This document shows positions 43,597 to 51,874 of a stretch of 64,000 bases of DNA, one piece after another. The position numbers were made by a program, and so were the translations under genes. Origin of the DNA: Pseudomonas crudilactis (GTDB lineage: Bacteria; Pseudomonadota; Gammaproteobacteria; Pseudomonadales; Pseudomonadaceae); assembly GCF_013433315.1 (NCBI RefSeq), contig NZ_WXVV01000015.1, forward strand, positions 112,668 through 176,667. Direction: 5' to 3'. Position 1 is the stretch's first letter. Each line of letters opens with the position of its first letter. The notes under the pieces are model-generated. The model ran no database searches. It saw only the letters and a list, made by a program, of their open reading frames with translations, and had not been told where the DNA came from.

Positions 43597-45084
43597 ATGC
43601 CGCTTCGTTCTCCCCTCTACTCGCAACGCTCGCTGGTACTGACGCTGATCGCCCTGCTCGGCGCCGGTTTCCTTGCCACGTCCCTACTGAGCTACTACGC
43701 CTCGCGCGCGTCGATCCGCGACAACATCGTCAACACCGAGCTGCCGCTGACGTCCGACACGGTCTACTCGGAAATCCAGAAAGACCTCGTCAGGCCGATC
43801 CTGATTTCCTCGATGATGTCCCGCGACACCTTCATGCGCGACTGGGTGGTCAACGGCGAGCAGAATCCCGAGCAGATGACCCGCTACCTCGACGAAGTCA
43901 TGACCCATTACGGCGCCTACACCGCGTTCTTCGTCTCCAACGCCAGCCACACCTACTACCACGCCAAAGGCGTGCTCAAGCAGGTCAAGGTCGATGAACC
44001 GCGCGACGCCTGGTACTTCCGCGTACGCGACATGAAGGACCCGTACGAGATCAACGTCGACCCGGACCTGGCCAACAAGGACAACCTGACCTTCTTCATC
44101 AACTACAAGGTTTACGACTACCACAATCGCTTCATCGGCGCGGCGGGCGTCGGCCTGACCGTGGACGCGGTGATCAAGCTGATCGACAAATATCAACAGC
44201 GCTATCAACGCAGCGTGTACTTCGTCGACACCTTCGGCCGACTGGTATTGACCGGCGCCGACGGCGGTCCGGAAAGCGCGCACATTGGCCAGAGCCTGAG
44301 TGAACTGGAGAGCATGAAGAGTCTGGTCAGCCAACTGCCGAAACCGCACAGCGGCAGCTACGAATATTCCGCCCACGGTCAGGGGCATTTCCTCAACGTG
44401 AGGTTTATTCCGGAGCTGAACTGGTATCTGTTTGTTGATAAACGCGAAGACGGCGCCTTGAGTGAAATCCGTCAGTCGCTGTATCTGAATCTGCTGATCT
44501 GCCTGCTGGTGACCCTGATTGTGCTAGCGCTGCTCAACCGCGTGATCAAACGCTATCAAAGCAAAATCCAGGCGCAGGCCATTCTCGACAGTCTCACCGA
44601 ACTGCCCAACCGCCGAGGCTTCGACATTCTCGCCGCACAAGCCCTGCACGAAGCACAACGCGAAACCAAACCACTGACCGCGTTGCTGCTCGACCTCGAT
44701 CACTTCAAAGTGTTGAACGACACCTACGGGCACATGGCCGGTGATCAGGTGTTGATCGGTTTCGCTCGCGATCTGCAAAGTTGCCTGCGCCATGCCGACA
44801 TTGTTTGCCGCTGGGGCGGTGAGGAATTTATCGTTTTGCTGAAGGACACCGACGGCGATACCGGTCAGAAAATTGCCGAGAAGATCCGCCAGCACGTCGA
44901 ACAACACGAATATGCCTACGACGGCCATCGCCTCAATCTGACAGTGAGCATCGGCGCCACCACGCTGCAACGCGATGACACCTTGCACAGCCTGCTGTCG
45001 CGGGCCGATCATGCGATGTACCGAGCCAAACAAACCGGCCGCAACCGCACCTGCGTGGAAATGCCTCACTCGACTTATGCCTGA
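43597..45084 (+). CDS. Membrane diguanylate cyclase with Cache-type sensor
   Basis: Makes cyclic-di-GMP. The 495-residue product has an N-terminal helix (about 12-34), a periplasmic double-Cache-like sensor (about 40-280) with GVGLTVDAVIKLID, a second helix (LYLNLLICLLVTLIVLALL, near 295) and a GGDEF domain (about 325-490). The active site is GGEEF, and the inhibitory-site RHAD lies five residues before it, so product feedback is expected. The ligand is unknown. The CWC-protein gene overlaps its stop by 8 bp. Confidence 0.92.
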   Translation: MPLRSPLYSQRSLVLTLIALLGAGFLATSLLSYYASRASIRDNIVNTELPLTSDTVYSEIQKDLVRPILISSMMSRDTFMRDWVVNGEQNPEQMTRYLDEVMTHYGAYTAFFVSNASHTYYHAKGVLKQVKVDEPRDAWYFRVRDMKDPYEINVDPDLANKDNLTFFINYKVYDYHNRFIGAAGVGLTVDAVIKLIDKYQQRYQRSVYFVDTFGRLVLTGADGGPESAHIGQSLSELESMKSLVSQLPKPHSGSYEYSAHGQGHFLNVRFIPELNWYLFVDKREDGALSEIRQSLYLNLLICLLVTLIVLALLNRVIKRYQSKIQAQAILDSLTELPNRRGFDILAAQALHEAQRETKPLTALLLDLDHFKVLNDTYGHMAGDQVLIGFARDLQSCLRHADIVCRWGGEEFIVLLKDTDGDTGQKIAEKIRQHVEQHEYAYDGHRLNLTVSIGATTLQRDDTLHSLLSRADHAMYRAKQTGRNRTCVEMPHSTYA

Positions 45085-45307
45085 TTCCGACGTTAAACCC
45101 GACCTTTGTCCGGCCTGTGGCGCCCGCAACGACTGCAGCCTGGCCGACCCGCGCACCGCCGACCGCGAATGCTGGTGCTATGGCGTGAGCATCGATCCGG
45201 CCGTGCTTGAAGCGCTGCCGCCAGAACTGCGCAACCAATCCTGCCTGTGCCCGCGTTGCGCGCAGGTCGAGGCGCAACTGCAAGCGGCCAGGCGGCCGAT
45301 CCCGTAA
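45077..45307 (+). CDS. Cysteine-rich CWC-family protein
   Basis: A 76-residue protein with ten or so conserved Cys in short pairs (CPACGARNDC, CWCYG, CLCPRCA), as in the cysteine-rich CWC family, likely metal binding; function unknown. ATG 45077 overlaps the cyclase stop by 8 bp. The longer ORF upstream reads through the cyclase gene and is not used. rsuA starts 33 bp downstream, and this order is common in Pseudomonas. Confidence 0.85.
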   Translation: MPDSDVKPDLCPACGARNDCSLADPRTADRECWCYGVSIDPAVLEALPPELRNQSCLCPRCAQVEAQLQAARRPIP

Positions 45308-45340
45308 GATGCGCGGCCCTTCATTCATCGAACACTGAAC

Positions 45341-46033
45341 ATGCGCGTTGACCGTTTCCTCAGCAACCTGCCCCGCTACAACCGTCAGCAGGTTCGTCTG
45401 TTGCTGGTGGAAAAGCGCGTGCGGATTGACGGAAAAGTCGTCAGCGATCCGCACAGCGAAGTGCTGGAATTCAGCCGTGTCGAAGTCGATGACGAAGTGC
45501 TACAAGTCGGCAAAGCGGCGCGCTACTTCATGCTGCACAAGCCGCCGGGCTGCGTCAGCGCCACCCGCGATCCGCAACATCCGACCGTGCTCGACCTGAT
45601 CGATGAGCCGGACAAGGACGATCTGCACATCGCCGGACGCCTGGACTTCAACACCACCGGCCTGATGTTGATCACCAACGACGGCGCGTGGTCGCGACGC
45701 CTGACCCAACCGCAGACCAAACTGCCGAAGGTCTACTACGTCGAGACCGAGCAAGAAATTGGCGCGCAATATGCGATCACCTTTGCGGAAGGGATCTACT
45801 TCGCGTTCGAGGATTTGACCACGCAACCGGCGCAGCTGGAGCTGATAGGCCCCCGCTCGGCGCGGTTGAGCATCGTCGAGGGTCGCTACCATCAGGTGAA
45901 GCGCATGTTTGGTTTCTTCAACAACAAAGTCCTGCGCCTGCACCGCGAATCGATGGGCCCGCTGTTGCTCGATAACGCGCTAAAACCGGGCGAGTACCGC
46001 GCTTTGCGCACCGAAGAGATCCATTTGTTCTAA
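45341..46033 (+). CDS. rsuA: 16S rRNA pseudouridine-516 synthase
   Basis: Modifies U516 of 16S rRNA. The 230-residue product has an N-terminal S4 RNA-binding domain (MRVDRFLSNLPRYNRQQVRLLL) and the RsuA-family active site GRLDFNTTGLMLITND with the catalytic Asp, plus EGRYHQVKRMFG near the C-terminus. Confidence 0.93.
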   Translation: MRVDRFLSNLPRYNRQQVRLLLVEKRVRIDGKVVSDPHSEVLEFSRVEVDDEVLQVGKAARYFMLHKPPGCVSATRDPQHPTVLDLIDEPDKDDLHIAGRLDFNTTGLMLITNDGAWSRRLTQPQTKLPKVYYVETEQEIGAQYAITFAEGIYFAFEDLTTQPAQLELIGPRSARLSIVEGRYHQVKRMFGFFNNKVLRLHRESMGPLLLDNALKPGEYRALRTEEIHLF

Positions 46034-46350
46034 GCCGGCGACCGCTCAGCAGAAGTTGTCGAACAATTTACCAGCGGCACTTGCGCGATCCCGACTCCCC
46101 TGCTTGAATCAGGACGTCGGCCAGATTGTGACCGATGAGTCACAACATACCTCTAAGAAACTTTTTGCCGGTAGAGAGCCTTCAAGGCTCCGCCTCAGCC
46201 GGCAGACTGCCCGCCAATAACAATACCCGTCGACCTGCCGTAACGGATCGACATGGGCCAAGCAAATTCCAGGCGTATGCCTACCTGTCACAAAGCTCGT
46301 GCAATCTCTATTTGCGCGCATACCCGCTTGCTTGCCAGGAGTCTTATGAC
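46034..46350 (+). other. Leader region upstream of phaG
   Basis: This 317-bp gap holds no gene with a ribosome site. GAAACTTTTTGCCGGTAG near 46157 followed by TTCAAG has a weak likeness to an AlgU promoter but the spacing is off. The open frame from 46135 that runs into phaG has no Pseudomonas-like N-terminus and is treated as chance. Confidence 0.4.
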
Positions 46351-47235
46351 ATGAGGCCAGAAATCGCTGTGCTGGATATACAGGGTCAGTATCGGGTTTA
46401 CACGGAGTTCTATCGCGCAGACGCCGCAGAAAAGACCATCATCCTGGTCAACGGCTCGATGGCCACGACTGCGTCGTTTGCACAGACTGTGAAAAACCTG
46501 CACCCGCAATTCAACGTGGTTTGCTATGACCAGCCTTACGCGGGCCGATCAAAAGCGCACAACCGCCACGAGAAACACCTGACCAAGGACGTCGAAGGGC
46601 AGATTCTGCTCGAGCTGATTGACCACTTCGCCGCCGAACACGTGCTGTCGTTCTCCTGGGGCGGTGCCGCGACCCTGGTCGCTCTCGCCCATCAGCCACG
46701 GCGCATCGAACGGGCGGTGATCAGTTCGTTCTCGCCAGTGATCAACGCACACATGCTCGATTACCTCGAACGCGGCGTCGACTACCTCGGCCAGCGCGAC
46801 GGCGACCGCGTCGGCCATCTGGTCAACAGCACCATCGGCAAACACCTGCCGTCACTGTTCAAACGCTTCAACTATCGCCACGTCAGCAGCCTCGCCGAGC
46901 ACGAATACGGGCAGATGCACTTCCACATCAGCGACGTGCTGCACAGCGATCGGCAGTGCTATCTGAACGCAGCGAAAAAGATCAACGTGCCAGTGCTGTT
47001 TCTAAACGGCGAATGGGACGAATACACCGCTGCCGAAGACGCACGCCTGTTCGGCAACCACGTGGCGCAGAGCACGTTCACTACGCTGCAGGCCACAGGG
47101 CACTTCCTCGACATGGAACACAAGGCCGCGTGCCGCGACAGCCAGAACGCCTTGCTTGGCTTTCTGAAACCGGCACAGCAGACCAGCCGAACGCGTTACT
47201 CGTTTGTTCAGGATCAACATGCATTGGCTATTTGA
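46351..47235 (+). CDS. phaG: PhaG, (R)-3-hydroxyacyl-ACP thioesterase/transacylase type
   Basis: Alpha/beta-hydrolase that diverts (R)-3-hydroxyacyl groups from fatty-acid synthesis to polyhydroxyalkanoate precursors; it is homologous to RhlA of rhamnolipid synthesis. The 294-residue product begins MRPEIAVLDIQGQYRVYTEF, as known PhaG proteins do, and carries the nucleophile motif SFSWGG, DEYTAAEDAR and TGHFLDME with the catalytic His. ATG 46351 has AGGAG about ten bases upstream. No pha synthase genes are in the window. Confidence 0.93.
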   Translation: MRPEIAVLDIQGQYRVYTEFYRADAAEKTIILVNGSMATTASFAQTVKNLHPQFNVVCYDQPYAGRSKAHNRHEKHLTKDVEGQILLELIDHFAAEHVLSFSWGGAATLVALAHQPRRIERAVISSFSPVINAHMLDYLERGVDYLGQRDGDRVGHLVNSTIGKHLPSLFKRFNYRHVSSLAEHEYGQMHFHISDVLHSDRQCYLNAAKKINVPVLFLNGEWDEYTAAEDARLFGNHVAQSTFTTLQATGHFLDMEHKAACRDSQNALLGFLKPAQQTSRTRYSFVQDQHALAI

Positions 47236-47393
47236 AAGAGAGTCGTTGCGCGCGGGACTGCGGGATTGAGATTTTGCTTTTCTCACCGCAGTGCTCGCCC
47301 GCGATTGACCGTTTTCAGTGATTCAAAGCGTTCATGAGTAAAAGAAAAACTTCAAATCCGTGGCCGAGTCTGGTACAAAGTCAGCCGCTCTGA

Positions 47394-47467
47394 GCGGGTA
47401 TAGTTTAATGGTAGAACAGTAGCTTCCCAAGCTTCCGACGAGGGTTCGATTCCCTCTACCCGCTCCA
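47394..47467 (+). tRNA. tRNA-Gly (anticodon CCC)
   Basis: 74 bases with acceptor GCGGGTA / TACCCGC, T discriminator and encoded CCA. The T-arm is GAGGG-TTCGATT-CCCTC. The anticodon loop is TTCCCAA with CCC at 47426-47428, so it reads GGG codons. The anticodon stem GTAGC/GCTTC has one T-T mismatch. Confidence 0.95.
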
Positions 47468-47520
47468 CTCGAATATGGGTCTCACGTTGTGTTTTTTGAC
47501 GGGGGATGCAGGAACAGAAA

Positions 47521-47547
47521 AAACCGGCCTATAAAGCCGGTTTTTTT
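47521..47547 (+). terminator. Terminator after tRNA-Gly
   Basis: Stem AAACCGGC / GCCGGTTT with loop CTATAAA, followed by a T-run, 54 bases after the tRNA. The left A-run also allows use from the other strand. Confidence 0.9.
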
Positions 47548-47602
47548 GTGCCTTGGATTTGAGTTTGGCCACTTGGGCAGCGCAGAACCCTTCAGAAACA
47601 CA
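47536..47602. repeat. Direct repeat, left copy, flanking hicAB
   Basis: This stretch resembles 48616-48679 over its whole length: GCCGGTTTTTT-GTG, GGATTTGAG, CTTGG, GAACC, TTTCAGAAACAC, with small indels. The pair encloses the hicAB promoter and genes, about 1.1 kb apart. Confidence 0.7.
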
Positions 47603-47724
47603 CCGCCACATGAACATAAGCAAAACCCGGTAACACACCCACCTCGCCATCGCACCTGCCTTACCTAGACTGCGGTAAGCGACCCCGCCCGTCAGAGGAC
47701 GACGGCCGACCGGTGGTTATAGTG

Positions 47725-47757
47725 TTGATCATATTAGTTCAATGGGTATAGTACCCA
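47725..47757 (+). promoter_or_regulatory. hicAB promoter with palindromic operator
   Basis: TTGATC (47725-47730), a 16-base spacer and TATAGT (47747-47752) form a good sigma-70 promoter. The perfect palindrome TGGGTA-TAG-TACCCA (47743-47757) covers the -10 box, the place expected for autorepression by HicB. It lies 25 bases before the hicA start. Confidence 0.75.
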
Positions 47758-47781
47758 CCAAGCACACCACAGGGAGGTGTT

Positions 47782-47961
47782 GTGAATAGCCGTTTTTTAA
47801 TCGGCCAACTCGTCGCAGACGGTTGGTATCTGGTACGGATCAAAGGAAGTCACCATCACTTCAAGCATCCGAGCAAACCAGGACTGGTCACCGTGCCACA
47901 TCCGAAAAAGGATCTGCTGAAGAAAACGGCCATCAGTATTTTGCAGCAGGCGCTGCTTTGA
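47782..47961 (+). CDS. hicA: HicA-family mRNA interferase toxin
   Basis: A 59-residue toxin of the HicA/YcfA dsRBD-like fold, which cuts mRNA and is neutralised by HicB. Conserved features are DGWYLVRIKGSHHHFKHP, with the catalytic His, and VTVPHPKKDLLKKT. The start is GTG 47782, preceded by GGGAGG. hicB follows 36 bp downstream. Confidence 0.92.
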   Translation: MNSRFLIGQLVADGWYLVRIKGSHHHFKHPSKPGLVTVPHPKKDLLKKTAISILQQALL

Positions 47962-47997
47962 CTCTCTGAGTCAGTTGCGCCATGGAGGACAACGAAT

Positions 47998-48405
47998 ATG
48001 CTCTACCCGATTGCGATTTCAATTGGCGATGACCATCACGCCTGGGGTGTAGAAGTCCCGGACATTCCTGGATGCTTTTCCGCCGGCGAGGATCTGGACG
48101 ATGCCGTCGCCATGGCTCGCGAAGCCATCGAAGGTCATTTCGAGATTCTCGCGGACGACGGCGCTCCCATTCCAGCGGCCAGCAAACTGAGCCTGCACGT
48201 GGCCAACCCGAAATACGCCGGTTGTGCATGGGCCGTGGTGGATATCGATGTGCTCAAGTATTTGGGCAAAGCCCAAAAGCTCAACATCACCCTGCCTGGG
48301 CACTTGCTCAACCGGATTGATGAATATGTGTTGCATCACCCGGAAGAGAAAAGCCGTTCCGGGTTTCTGGCTTCGGCAGCGTTGAAGGTATTGCAGCAGG
48401 GTTGA
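47998..48405 (+). CDS. hicB: HicB-family antitoxin
   Basis: A 135-residue antitoxin and autorepressor. The N-terminal HicB domain (MLYPIAISIGDDHHAWGVEV, PDIPGCFSAGEDLDDAV) has the partial RNase H-like fold that caps HicA. The C-terminal part (LNITLPGHLLNRIDEYV, SRSGFLASAALKVL) is a ribbon-helix-helix DNA-binding domain. It pairs with hicA and probably binds the palindrome over the promoter. Confidence 0.92.
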   Translation: MLYPIAISIGDDHHAWGVEVPDIPGCFSAGEDLDDAVAMAREAIEGHFEILADDGAPIPAASKLSLHVANPKYAGCAWAVVDIDVLKYLGKAQKLNITLPGHLLNRIDEYVLHHPEEKSRSGFLASAALKVLQQG

Positions 48406-48549
48406 ATCCTGAACCTTGGAAAGCAGCGAATGCAGGCGCATCCCGAAATGATGGGATGCCGAAGATCCATCTGCGAGCCCCCCTTTGGCAACCTTGAGCA
48501 GCGGTTATTTGGTAACGCTCGCTTCTTGCTGCGACAGCTTTAAGGCACG

Positions 48550-48569
48550 AGGGCTGAGAGGCCCTTTTT
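48550..48569 (+). terminator. Terminator after hicAB
   Basis: AGGGC-TGAGAG-GCCCT followed by TTTT, about 145 bases after the hicB stop. The 48406-48768 gap otherwise holds the right direct-repeat copy and no gene. Confidence 0.7.
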
Positions 48570-48615
48570 CGTCTGCAGCGAGCACAAAAGCGTGTTTTCA
48601 CACAGTCTGTATCGA

Positions 48616-48679
48616 GCCGGTTTTTTGTGTCCGGGATTTGAGGTGCTCATTTGGTGAACGTGGAACCTTTCAGAAACAC
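48616..48679. repeat. Direct repeat, right copy, flanking hicAB
   Basis: Partner of 47536-47602. It contains GCCGGTTTTTTGTG but without the left half of the terminator stem, so the hairpin seen in the left copy is not formed here. Confidence 0.7.
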
Positions 48680-48768
48680 GATACACCAGCGTCGCGTCGC
48701 CATTTAAGCTTGCTGAAACGTTTCACCCAGTTTATAAAAAGCGCACAACTCCAAGAAAGGCTGCTGCC

Positions 48769-49983
48769 ATGACCCCGCTCAAACTCGTTGTTGCCCTCGG
48801 CGCACTGTCCGCTGCCTCCCACGCCATGGCCTGGGATTACGTTCTGCTCGACACCGACAAAGCTGCCCAGAACTGGCAGATCACCAGCCAGCAACTCGGC
48901 ATAAAAACCGATAAACCCTTCAACGTTACTTTGCGTACCTTGCACGGCGGTCGGCAGGAGGGCGTCAGCATTGTCGACATCGATAACGGTACGATGAAAC
49001 TCTCGGTAGTGCCGACACGGGGAATGAATGTCTTGCAGGCCTCGGTCGGCAATGTGCGCATGGGCTGGGATTCGCCGGTCAAGGAAGTGGTCAATCCGTC
49101 CTTCATCGAACTCAATGGCCGCGGTGGTTTGGGCTGGCTGGAAGGTTTCAATGAACTGGTCACCCGCTGCGGATACGAATGGGTCGGCCACCCCGGCGTC
49201 GACAACGGCGAACTGCTGACCCTGCACGGTCGAGCCGCCAACATTCCCGCAAACAAAGTCACCCTGCACATCGATGAAACACCACCCTACGCCATCACCC
49301 TGCGCGGTGAACTGAAAGAGCAGGCGTTCAAGAAGGTCGACTTCTCCGTCGCGACGGAACTGGTTACCGAACCCGGCAGCGTAGTGTTCGCCCTCAATGA
49401 CACCCTGACCAACAACGGCGACTATCCGAAGGAATACCAGGCGCTGTATCACAGTAACTTCAGCACCCCGTTCCTGGAGCAGGGCGCTCGTTTCGCCGCG
49501 CCGGTGAAGCAAGTGTCGCCGTTCAACGACAAGGCCAAGGGCGATCTACCCGAATGGCAAACCTACCGCGCACCGACCAAGGACTACGACGAAACGGTTT
49601 ACAACGTGGTGCCGTATGCCGATGCGAAGGGCGATACGTTGACCGTGTTGCATAACAAGGCCGGCAGCCTGGGCGTTTCGGTTGGCTTCAATACACAGAC
49701 ACTGCCGGTGTTTTCCCTGTGGAAAAACACCGATACCCAAGGCCAGGGCTATGTCACGGGGCTGGAGCCGGGGACAAGTTTTTCCTACAACCGCCGTTAT
49801 CAGCGGCCACTGAACCTGGTGCCGACAATTGGGCCGAAGGAACACAAGCAGTTCCGCATCAGCTACAGCTTGTTGGCGGACAAGACGGCGGTGGATAAGG
49901 CCTTGAAGCAGGTGAGCGAGATTCAGGGTGGGCGCGAGACGGAGGTGCGGCAGACGCCGTTGGTTGATCTGACCAAGGGGTGA
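48769..49983 (+). CDS. Periplasmic aldose-epimerase-like protein (DUF4432)
   Basis: A 404-residue protein with a signal peptide (cleaved near ASHAMAWDY) and the galactose-mutarotase-like fold of the DUF4432 family. VVPTRGMNVLQA, LNGRGGLGWLEGFNELVTRCG and QALYHSNF are visible, with the family His/Glu ligands. Family members are thought to epimerise or bind sugars; the substrate is unknown. AAGAAAGGCTG precedes the ATG. It lies between hicAB and a decayed hicB tail. Confidence 0.85.
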   Translation: MTPLKLVVALGALSAASHAMAWDYVLLDTDKAAQNWQITSQQLGIKTDKPFNVTLRTLHGGRQEGVSIVDIDNGTMKLSVVPTRGMNVLQASVGNVRMGWDSPVKEVVNPSFIELNGRGGLGWLEGFNELVTRCGYEWVGHPGVDNGELLTLHGRAANIPANKVTLHIDETPPYAITLRGELKEQAFKKVDFSVATELVTEPGSVVFALNDTLTNNGDYPKEYQALYHSNFSTPFLEQGARFAAPVKQVSPFNDKAKGDLPEWQTYRAPTKDYDETVYNVVPYADAKGDTLTVLHNKAGSLGVSVGFNTQTLPVFSLWKNTDTQGQGYVTGLEPGTSFSYNRRYQRPLNLVPTIGPKEHKQFRISYSLLADKTAVDKALKQVSEIQGGRETEVRQTPLVDLTKG

Positions 49984-50007
49984 CACCGGCCAAGGCATTG
50001 TCGGCCG

Positions 50008-50115
50008 ATGGGCTACCTGCTGGAGCGCATCGATCTTCACGTGCACCCTCATCCGGAAGAGAAGAATCGTTCGGCGTTTTTGACTTCGGCGGCGTTGCGG
50101 ATGTTGGCGCCCTGA
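50008..50115 (+). pseudogene. Remnant of a hicB antitoxin gene (3' end)
   Basis: An open stretch of 35 codons reads YLLERIDLHVHPHPEEKNRS then AFLTSAALRML. It aligns without gaps to the end of the intact HicB (HLLNRIDEYVLHHPEEKSRS then GFLASAALKVL). The toxin and the N-terminal HicB domain are absent; the sequence before it is the end of the epimerase-like gene. It is followed by a terminator like that near the intact pair. The in-frame ATG at 50008 has no ribosome site. Confidence 0.8.
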
Positions 50116-50145
50116 ATCGCGAATGTCTGTAGGCGCAACTACAAG

Positions 50146-50171
50146 AAACCGGCCTTTAGAGCCGGTTTTTT
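50146..50171 (+). terminator. Terminator after hicB remnant
   Basis: AAACCGGC-CTTTAGA-GCCGGTTT with a T-run, nearly the same as the terminator at 47521-47547. The A-rich left arm may let it act on both strands. Confidence 0.88.
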
Positions 50172-50201
50172 TGTGTCTGCTACAAATCGACCACTTTGCG
50201 A

Positions 50202-50564
50202 TTACTCACCCGGCACGACCTTATCAAGGGCCTGATTCACCGCCAATTCGCCCAACATCACAACCTGCGCGATACCGAGTGCGGTCTTGCGGTGTGAGGT
50301 ATTCAGCAACGCGGCGAAGTTGTTGAGCATGGTGGTGGCAGAGCCGAGTGTTTCGCTGGCGTTGGCGAGCAGGGATTCGGTGTCGTATTTCGGGTTGGCG
50401 AGGTACATCGGTTCGGGTTCGTGACTGGAACCCATGATTCTGGCCGTGGGGCTGAGGTAGTGGTCGAGGGCGCGTTCGGCGGCTTCGTGGAATTTCTTTG
50501 AATTGGGCGATTCGTAGGGGGATGCCGGATCGGTTTCCGGCGGATTTGGCGTAACTTTGAACAT
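50202..50564 (-). CDS. DUF6124-family small protein
   Basis: A 120-residue Pseudomonas-type protein of the DUF6124 (formerly DUF3077-like) family, function unknown. It opens MFKVTPNPPETDPASPYESP, typical of the family, and has a helical C-terminal part (ESLLANASETLGSATTMLNNFAALL). No signal or membrane segment. ATG 50564 has AAAGG upstream; the longer ORF to 50711 is open by chance over a structured leader. Confidence 0.78.
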   Translation of the reverse strand: MFKVTPNPPETDPASPYESPNSKKFHEAAERALDHYLSPTARIMGSSHEPEPMYLANPKYDTESLLANASETLGSATTMLNNFAALLNTSHRKTALGIAQVVMLGELAVNQALDKVVPGE

Positions 50565-51136
50565 TGGATTGAGACCTTTCAGTAAGGCCGCAACCGATCT
50601 CGCTACTAAACGGATGGGTGGCAGCTGTGCGCAAGTTAGTAGACCGGACCCCAATCCAAATCCGGCGCACCCGAGGGCGCCATGCGCACAGCCACCATCA
50701 GGTGCAAGCATTCGCCTGACTGAGTGGTACTCATGCAGCTATTTAGATTGAGGATGCCGGGCTACTAAACCCGATCACTGGAAATCAGTGATGCGAACCA
50801 AGTTACCGACCGCCTTCCAAGCGCACAAGCCGGCGGATTCTGGCGTAGCGGTAGGCAACGGCGCAAGGATTTGTAGGCATCAGGACGTAACACCGAGCGC
50901 TTATAAACACTGGCCACCGAGTGCGTTTAAGCAGCCAAAAACCTTGCAGAATTTTCTGACATTACAGATCCACAACACTCCATCGATTTTCACCTTCCTC
51001 TCGACCGACTAGCATTTCCCTTTCAGCCACCACCCTCCCCCTGCGCGGCCATCGACGAATACGCGCCATCACTTTCGAGGGATTCCAATCGCGGCCACTT
51101 TGCCGCTGACGACCGAACTCAAAAGAGCACTTCACC
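50565..51136 (-). other. Long leader region with repeats and hairpins, no clear gene
   Basis: The 572-bp gap between the DUF6124 gene and the divergent methyltransferase gene is unusual. GCTACTAAAC occurs at 50602 and 50761. CTACTAA/TTAGTAG (50603-50609 with 50636-50642) and ATCACTG/CAGTGAT (50774-50792) form hairpins. A 32-codon minus-strand frame (50734-50636, MSTTQSGECLHLMV...) has no ribosome site. The region looks like a structured 5' leader of the DUF6124 gene, but no known RNA family was recognised. Confidence 0.5.
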
Positions 51137-51874
51137 ATGACCCAAAACATCTACGACGATCCCGAATTCTTCCAGGCCTACAGCCAGATGAACCGCTCAA
51201 TCGGCGGCCTCGACGCGGCGCCGGAGTGGCCGGCGCTCAGGGCGCTGTTGCCATCCATGCACGGCTTGAACGTGGTGGATCTGGGCTGCGGTTATGGCTG
51301 GTTCAGCCGTTGGGCTATCGAGAATGGTGCGGGGAGTGTGTTGGGGCTGGATGTCTCGGAGAAGATGCTGGAGCGGGCGCGGGAGACCACGACGGCGGCG
51401 AACATTCTTTATGAGCGCGCCGATCTGGAACAGCTCGATCTGTCCACCTGTAGTTTTGATTTGGCCTACAGCTCACTGGCGCTGCATTACGTCAAGGATT
51501 TGCCGGGGCTGTTTGCGCACCTGTATGCGGCGCTGAAACCGGGTTCGCACTTTGTGTTTTCCATTGAGCATCCAATCTTTATGGCACCGCGTAATCCGGG
51601 CTGGTTGATTGACGCTGAAGGTAACAAGCGTTGGCCGCTGGACAGCTATCAGTTGGAGGGTGAGCGGGTGACGAACTGGCTGGCTGAGGGCGTGATCAAG
51701 CAGCATCGTACGGTCGGGACATTGCTCAATTCGCTGATCGATGCGGGGTTCTCGATTCGACATGTCAATGAATGGGGGCCGAGCGAAGCGGAGGTCGCGG
51801 CGCAACCGGCGCTGGCGGAAGAGCGGGAGCGGCCGATGATGATGTTGGTGGCGGTGCAGAAGCCCTCACCCTAG
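51137..51874 (+). CDS. Class I SAM-dependent methyltransferase
   Basis: A 245-residue methyltransferase with motif I VVDLGCGYGWFSRW, motif II LGLDVSEKMLERAR and a Rossmann-like core over about residues 40-150. It resembles the UbiE/COQ5-type small-molecule methyltransferases. The substrate is unknown. It is convergent with tam, a second methyltransferase, across a palindromic repeat. Confidence 0.85.
   Translation: MTQNIYDDPEFFQAYSQMNRSIGGLDAAPEWPALRALLPSMHGLNVVDLGCGYGWFSRWAIENGAGSVLGLDVSEKMLERARETTTAANILYERADLEQLDLSTCSFDLAYSSLALHYVKDLPGLFAHLYAALKPGSHFVFSIEHPIFMAPRNPGWLIDAEGNKRWPLDSYQLEGERVTNWLAEGVIKQHRTVGTLLNSLIDAGFSIRHVNEWGPSEAEVAAQPALAEERERPMMMLVAVQKPSP

Noticed and set aside
46155..46190. 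AlgU-type promoter before phaG
   Set aside because: The -35 is AAACTT and the spacing to TCAAG is 18; too weak to list as a site.
47726..47755. tRNA D-arm-like wording (AGTTCAATGG) near the hicAB promoter
   Set aside because: It resembles part of the nearby tRNA-Gly for about ten bases only, with no further tRNA arms; probably chance.
50788..51012. 74-codon plus-strand frame (MMRTKLPTAFQAHK...)
   Set aside because: No ribosome site, it lies in the structured leader of the DUF6124 gene, and ends near the methyltransferase promoter region.
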